From positions 62,001-126,000 of the forward strand of contig NZ_BCQP01000004.1 of NCBI RefSeq assembly GCF_001552135.1: a DNA stretch of 64,000 bases, written 5' to 3'. The number at the start of each line of letters is the position of its first letter. Position 1 is the stretch's first letter. The position numbers and the translations under genes are program-made. Under the pieces are notes generated by a model. The model made no database searches. It saw nothing but the letters and a program-made list of their open reading frames with translations, and was not told where the DNA came from. This document shows, one piece after another, positions 60,030-64,000 of the stretch. Source of the stretch: Actinomadura chibensis NBRC 106107 (GTDB taxonomy: Bacteria; Actinomycetota; Actinomycetes; Streptosporangiales; Streptosporangiaceae).

Positions 60030-60422
60030 TCAGACGACCTGGTCGACCCGCATCGGCTCGCGGAGCGCGTTGCCGACCGTGCAGTACTTCTCGTGCACGC
60101 GCTCCGCGACGGCCTTCAGCACGTCGGCGGCCTTGCCGTCGCCCTCGGGGAGCTCCACGTCGTAGGTGACGGTGATCGTCCCGAGCGTGCTCGTCGCGAC
60201 CTTGTCGGCCTGGACGCGCGCGGCGAGCCGCGCCATCCGGTGCCCGCGCTTCGCCGTCAGCGGCTCCACGGTCACGAGCTCGCAGCCGCCGAGCGCCGCG
60301 AGCAGCAGTTCGACCGGCGTGAAGACGCCCTCGGCGTCGCCGTCGCCGATGGCGACCTTCGCGCCCCGCGCGTTGACGGCCTGGAAGCCGTCGTCGGTGC
60401 GCTCCACCCTGACCTCGGCCAT
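60030..60422 (-). CDS. OsmC-family protein (hydroperoxide-reductase fold)
   Basis: 130 residues, dimeric cytoplasmic fold. Both redox cysteines are present: ALGGCELVTVEPLTAKRGH (Cys47) and HEKYCTVGNAL (Cys113). A Cys pair so placed reduces organic hydroperoxides in OsmC/Ohr proteins. The absence of the Ohr-type N-terminal signature and the short length fit the broader OsmC group. ATG at 60422 is followed upstream by GAGGGGATG (strong ribosome site). It is convergent with the GH3 gene, a 61-base gap. Confidence 0.9.
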   Translation of the reverse strand: MAEVRVERTDDGFQAVNARGAKVAIGDGDAEGVFTPVELLLAALGGCELVTVEPLTAKRGHRMARLAARVQADKVATSTLGTITVTYDVELPEGDGKAADVLKAVAERVHEKYCTVGNALREPMRVDQVV

Positions 60423-60516
60423 GACATCCCCTCTGATCGTCTGGTGTCCGCGTGAACAGCGGCCCCCGGCCGGTTATGCCCGGCGGCCGGGGCGACGTGC
60501 CTCGGGACGAGGTGCC

Positions 60517-62643
60517 TCAGGACGACGTGCCGAGGCGCCGCTGCTCGTCCTCGACGATCCGCCGGGCGAGGGACTGCTCGGAGACGTCGACCGCGTCCGG
60601 CGTCCGCTCGGCGAGGTCGCTGTAGCGGGCGTACTCGTCGAACAGCCGGGTCTTGTCGTGGAGGATCTCCAGCATGCGGGCGTCCACGCCGCCGGGGGTG
60701 AGGAGGCGGTGCACCTGCACCGTCCGGACCTGCCCCATCCGGTGCGCGCGGGCGACCGCCTGCGTCTCCATGGTCGGCTTCACCTGCGGCTCGCAGATGA
60801 TCACTACGGACGCGGCCTGGAGGTTCAGCCCGACCCCGCCCGCCTGGATCTGCGCCAGCAGGACGGCGTGTCCGGCCTGGGCGGTGAACGCGTCCACCAG
60901 CTCCTGGCGGCGCGCCGCGGGGACGTCGCCGGAGATCGGCCCGCGTGCCTGCGGGAGGGCCTGCCGCACGGTCTCCAGCACGTCCCGGAAATAGGAGAAG
61001 ACGACGACCTTCAGGTCGTTCTCCGCCGCCTCGCCGACCAGCTCCACCAGGCGGCTGAGCTTGGCCGACCGCTTCGGGACGGCGTACGCGGCCCGCCGCA
61101 TCGCCATGAAGTTCCCGGCCGCGACGGCCCGCCGGTAGGCCCGCGCGTCCGCCCGGCTGAACTCCTCCAGCTCGTCCACGTGGACGAGTTCGGGCAGCTC
61201 CGTGAGGACCTCCCGCTGGTTGCGGCGCAGGTAGACGGGCGCGACCGCGGCCCGGAACGCGCGCGGGCCGAGCGCCGCGTCGCTCGGCCGGATCCGCTTC
61301 GCGACCTCCGGGCTCAGGTGTGCGACCAGGCTGCGGAACTCCTCCACCCGGTTCTCCATCGGCGTGCCCGTCAGGAAGAGGACGTTCTCCGTCCGCGCGC
61401 ACCACCGGGCGACGGCCTTCGCACGGCGGGTTTCGTGGTTCTTGGCGTAGTGCGCTTCGTCCACGACGAACATGCCGATATCGACGCTTTCCGGTATTTC
61501 CAGGGCGTGCAGGGTGGCGAGCGTCGTCACGGCGACGCCGCCGTCCGCGGCCCATCTCCGCAGCGCCGCCGCCCGTCCCGATCCGTGCAGCGGGTGCGCG
61601 GCGAGCGCGCTGCGCGACTCGATCTCGCGCAGCCAGTTGATCAGCACGCTGGCCGGGCACGCCACGAGGAAGTGCGTCGCTCCCCGCGCCCTCAGATGCG
61701 CGATCGCGGCGATGGCCTGGACCGTCTTGCCGAGCCCCATCTCGTCGCCGAGGATCACCCGCCGCTGGACGAGCGCGAACCGCGCCCCGAACGCCTGGTA
61801 GCCCCGCAGCGACACCCGCCGGTAGGCGTCGTCGAGGGGCTGGGCCTTGACCCGCGCGGCAAGGTCGTCCGGCAGGAACCCCTCGGCGGCCTCCGGCTCC
61901 AGCGCCGCGAGTTCCGCGAGGACGGTCTGGTACTCGGACGCCCGCAGCTCGAAGTCGATCCACGCCTCGTCGGCCGACACCTCGGGACGCAGCAGGTCGA
62001 CCGACGCCTGCGACATCAGCAACCGGCTCCGCCCGGACGCCCGCAGCGCCTCCGCCAGCTCGCCGACCGCCGCCCGCGCCCGCTCCCGCCGCGCCGGTCC
62101 CGCGAGGATCCGCCGCCACCACGACCCGGCGGGCCGCGCGTCCCGCACGAGCGGCCCGAGCCGCGCGCTGACCTCGTGCGCGGCCGTCCGCGCCTTGGGC
62201 AGGTCGGGCCCGGCGTTCACGAGCCGGTGCAGCGCGACGACCACCGGCGTCATGACCTCGTCGCGCCGCCCGACGTCGACGCGCACGGCCGCCGACCGCT
62301 CCGCCGCCTCCGCGAGACTCCCCGCCGCCGCGTGCAGCTGCTTCGCCGTCTGCGGCCCGACACCGGGGATCAACTGCAACCGGTACGGGGGAGTGTCCAG
62401 GACGTCGGCGACGCTCGCGAACCCGGCGTCCTCCAGGGGCCCGAGCCGCAGCCGCCCCTCGGTGACGTCCTTCAACCGCGCGACCGGAATCGACGCGAGC
62501 TGCTCCCGCGCCGCCTCCTTCCGCAACGGCGCCAGCGCCTTCTGCACCTCCGCCACGGCCCGCCGATGGTCGCCCAGCAGGTCGCGGGCGGCGCCGAGCA
62601 GCGACCTCCCGTCCCGCAGGACGCCCTTCGACTCGTATGCCAT
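60517..62643 (-). CDS. SNF2-family DNA-dependent ATPase with helix-hairpin-helix
   Basis: 708 residues. The N-terminal half has a helical region and a hairpin motif (LQLIPGVGPQTAKQLHAAAG, about 95-115). The ATPase begins near 285: SLRGYQAFGARFAL, Walker A GDEMGLGKTVQAIAAIAH, DEAH box FVVDEAHYAKN, FLTGTPMENRVEE, then the second RecA domain with VVVFSYFRDVLETV, LLAQIQAGGVGLNLQAASVVIICEPQ and VARAHRMGQVRTVQVHRLL. It translocates on double-stranded DNA or remodels protein-DNA complexes, perhaps in repair. The Met at 62643 follows GGGGTCGGG. It is divergent from the XRE gene at 62715. Confidence 0.92.
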   Translation of the reverse strand: MAYESKGVLRDGRSLLGAARDLLGDHRRAVAEVQKALAPLRKEAAREQLASIPVARLKDVTEGRLRLGPLEDAGFASVADVLDTPPYRLQLIPGVGPQTAKQLHAAAGSLAEAAERSAAVRVDVGRRDEVMTPVVVALHRLVNAGPDLPKARTAAHEVSARLGPLVRDARPAGSWWRRILAGPARRERARAAVGELAEALRASGRSRLLMSQASVDLLRPEVSADEAWIDFELRASEYQTVLAELAALEPEAAEGFLPDDLAARVKAQPLDDAYRRVSLRGYQAFGARFALVQRRVILGDEMGLGKTVQAIAAIAHLRARGATHFLVACPASVLINWLREIESRSALAAHPLHGSGRAAALRRWAADGGVAVTTLATLHALEIPESVDIGMFVVDEAHYAKNHETRRAKAVARWCARTENVLFLTGTPMENRVEEFRSLVAHLSPEVAKRIRPSDAALGPRAFRAAVAPVYLRRNQREVLTELPELVHVDELEEFSRADARAYRRAVAAGNFMAMRRAAYAVPKRSAKLSRLVELVGEAAENDLKVVVFSYFRDVLETVRQALPQARGPISGDVPAARRQELVDAFTAQAGHAVLLAQIQAGGVGLNLQAASVVIICEPQVKPTMETQAVARAHRMGQVRTVQVHRLLTPGGVDARMLEILHDKTRLFDEYARYSDLAERTPDAVDVSEQSLARRIVEDEQRRLGTSS

Positions 62644-62714
62644 CCCGACCCCTAACCGCAAACCCCGCCACATGATGCCAGCGCCCCCCGACACCCCGCC
62701 TTAGCCTGGACGGC

Positions 62715-63953
62715 ATGGACGATCTGGCGGGAAGACGCACCGGTGAGCGCATCCAGGTCCTCCGGGAGCGCAAGGGGCTGACGCGTCCGACGCTCGCCGG
62801 GCTCGTCGGGAAGTCCGCGTCCTGGCTGAAGGGCATCGAGAACGGGCGGCGCCTGCCGCCCCGGCTGCCGACCCTGGTGCGGCTGGCCGAGGCGCTCGGC
62901 GTGGGCGACGTCGCGTTGCTCGCGGGCACCGACATGGACCTCGGCGACGCGGCGTCCATCCCGGTCGCGTCCTTCTCCCGCATCCCGCATGACGCGGTCC
63001 CGGCGATCCGGGACGCCGTCCGCGAACCGCTGCTCACCGTCACCGCGCCGGGCGCGGACGTCGCGGCGCTGGCGTCCCGCACCGCGCAGGCGTGGCGGCT
63101 CTGGCACGGCTCGCCCACGCACCGCACCGACGTCGGCCGCATTCTCCCCGCCCTCCTCCGCGACGCCCGCGTCGCCGTGCGCGTGACCGAGGGCGACGAG
63201 CGACGCGCGGCCAACGCCCTCCTCTCGGACGTGTACGCGCTCGTGCAGCACGAACTCGTCTGGGCGGCCGAGCCCGAACTGGTCTGGGTCGTCGCCGACC
63301 GCGGCGTGGCCGCCGCCCACACCGCCGACCAGCCGCTCTCCCTGGCGGGCGCGGCGTGGACGCTGGCGATCGTCCAGCGGTCCATGGGCGACGTTGACGG
63401 CGCACTCGGACTCGTCAACGAGGCGGCGAACCTCCTCAGACCCCGCCTGGAAACCGGGCCCGTCGAACTCCGCGCCATGTATGGCGCCCTTCTTCTGCAC
63501 GCCGCCACGTCGAGCGCCCGAGACGGCCGCGAAGGCGACGCGCTCCGCTACCTGGACGAAGCACAGACCACGGCGGAACGACTCCCCACCGGCTACCACC
63601 ACCCGTGGACCCAGTTCGGCTCGTCCAACGTCGCCGTGCACGCGGTATCAGTGCGGGCCGACCTGTCGAAGTCCTCGGCGGCCCGCGACGAGGCCCGCCG
63701 CATCGACCCGGACACGATCCCGAGCCGCGAGCGCCGCGCCCGCCTCATGGTCGAGACGGCCCGCACCTACCACCGCCAGCGCGACCACTCCGCCGCGCTG
63801 GACTGGCTCGAACGCGCCTACCCGGTCTGCAACGACTCGGTCCACTACTCGCCGCAGGCCCGCCAGATGGCCTCCGACGCCGTCGACCACGGCGGCCCCA
63901 TGATCGCCCGCCGCGCCCACGCCTTCGCCCGCCTCCTCGGCCTCCCCGTGTGA
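62715..63953 (+). CDS. XRE-family helix-turn-helix protein with helical repeat domain
   Basis: 412 residues. N-terminal Cro/C1 domain (about 8-62): GERIQVLRERKGLTRPTLAGLVGKSASWLKGIENGRRLPPRLPTLVRLAEALGV. The remainder is alpha-helical, TPR-like (AGAAWTLAIVQRSMGDVDGALGLVNEAANLL, HHPWTQFGSSNVAVHAVSVRADL), as in many actinobacterial regulators of secondary metabolism or mating type. The ATG at 62715 starts a leaderless-looking transcript (TAGCCT just upstream resembles a -10). It is divergent from the SNF2 ATPase. Targets unknown. Confidence 0.88.
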   Translation: MDDLAGRRTGERIQVLRERKGLTRPTLAGLVGKSASWLKGIENGRRLPPRLPTLVRLAEALGVGDVALLAGTDMDLGDAASIPVASFSRIPHDAVPAIRDAVREPLLTVTAPGADVAALASRTAQAWRLWHGSPTHRTDVGRILPALLRDARVAVRVTEGDERRAANALLSDVYALVQHELVWAAEPELVWVVADRGVAAAHTADQPLSLAGAAWTLAIVQRSMGDVDGALGLVNEAANLLRPRLETGPVELRAMYGALLLHAATSSARDGREGDALRYLDEAQTTAERLPTGYHHPWTQFGSSNVAVHAVSVRADLSKSSAARDEARRIDPDTIPSRERRARLMVETARTYHRQRDHSAALDWLERAYPVCNDSVHYSPQARQMASDAVDHGGPMIARRAHAFARLLGLPV

Positions 63954-64000
63954 CCGCACCGCGCCCCGCGACCAGGGGCGCACAGCGCACCCCAGCGCGC

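Noticed and set aside
60272-63508. A 1078-residue minus-strand frame spanning OsmC, the SNF2 ATPase and the XRE gene
   Set aside because: It overlaps three well-supported genes in other frames and has no motif of its own.

Overview
The window is chromosomal DNA from a high-GC actinobacterium. The G/C-dominated third codon positions, GTG and TTG starts, GlnA2-GlnE, a MapB-like methionine aminopeptidase, an F420 reductase, a DasR-type operator and a Streptomyces-style type VII secretion (T7SS) locus all point to an actinomycete. Actinomadura or another Streptosporangiales member is plausible, but I inferred this from gene content and did not test it. I found no tRNA, rRNA, transposase, prophage or CRISPR array.

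Layout: 1-5 kb holds a partial alanine dehydrogenase, a 1 kb structured non-coding stretch, small actinobacterial proteins of unknown role, two adjacent long inverted repeats, and glycerate kinase. 5.6-10 kb holds a purine permease, an XRE/TPR regulator and a DUF5685 protein with an extremely cysteine-rich tail. 10-15 kb holds copC, a copD-ctaG fusion and a NarL-type two-component pair. 14.9-21 kb holds a baeRF3 protein, a membrane glycosyltransferase-like protein, an OmpR-type two-component system coupled to a GerMN protein, and a YdjM-like protein. 21-30 kb holds an HxlR/NmrA divergent pair, a LigD-like protein with a degenerate ligase domain, a helix-hairpin-helix protein, map, npdG, panB and a PAS-GAF-SpoIIE-ATPase phosphatase.

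30.3-42.7 kb is a complete-looking but divergent T7SS locus on the minus strand. In transcription order it runs: two WXG100-like proteins, a membrane-anchored TNT-domain protein, EccD, a MinD/EspI-like ATPase, a palindrome, a DUF6507 small protein, a 743-residue polymorphic nuclease toxin, a YezG/DUF600-like immunity protein, DUF6177 split into two overlapping genes, and EccC. Canonical EccB, EccE and mycosin are absent from the locus. The toxin tip and immunity gene have visibly lower GC than the rest, as expected of an exchangeable effector cassette. This is the most interesting system in the window.

42.8-55.2 kb holds nadE, an MFS exporter with a divergent ArsR/DUF5937 regulator, a class I terpene synthase, a three-gene polar amino-acid ABC transporter, glnA2 and glnE. 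55.2-64 kb holds a PAP2 enzyme, a secreted TAP-type peptidase, a secreted GH3 beta-N-acetylhexosaminidase preceded by a near-perfect DasR site, an OsmC protein, an SNF2-type ATPase and an XRE regulator. Two secreted proteins (48.2 and 56.5 kb) carry in-frame 15-bp tandem repeats near their N-termini.
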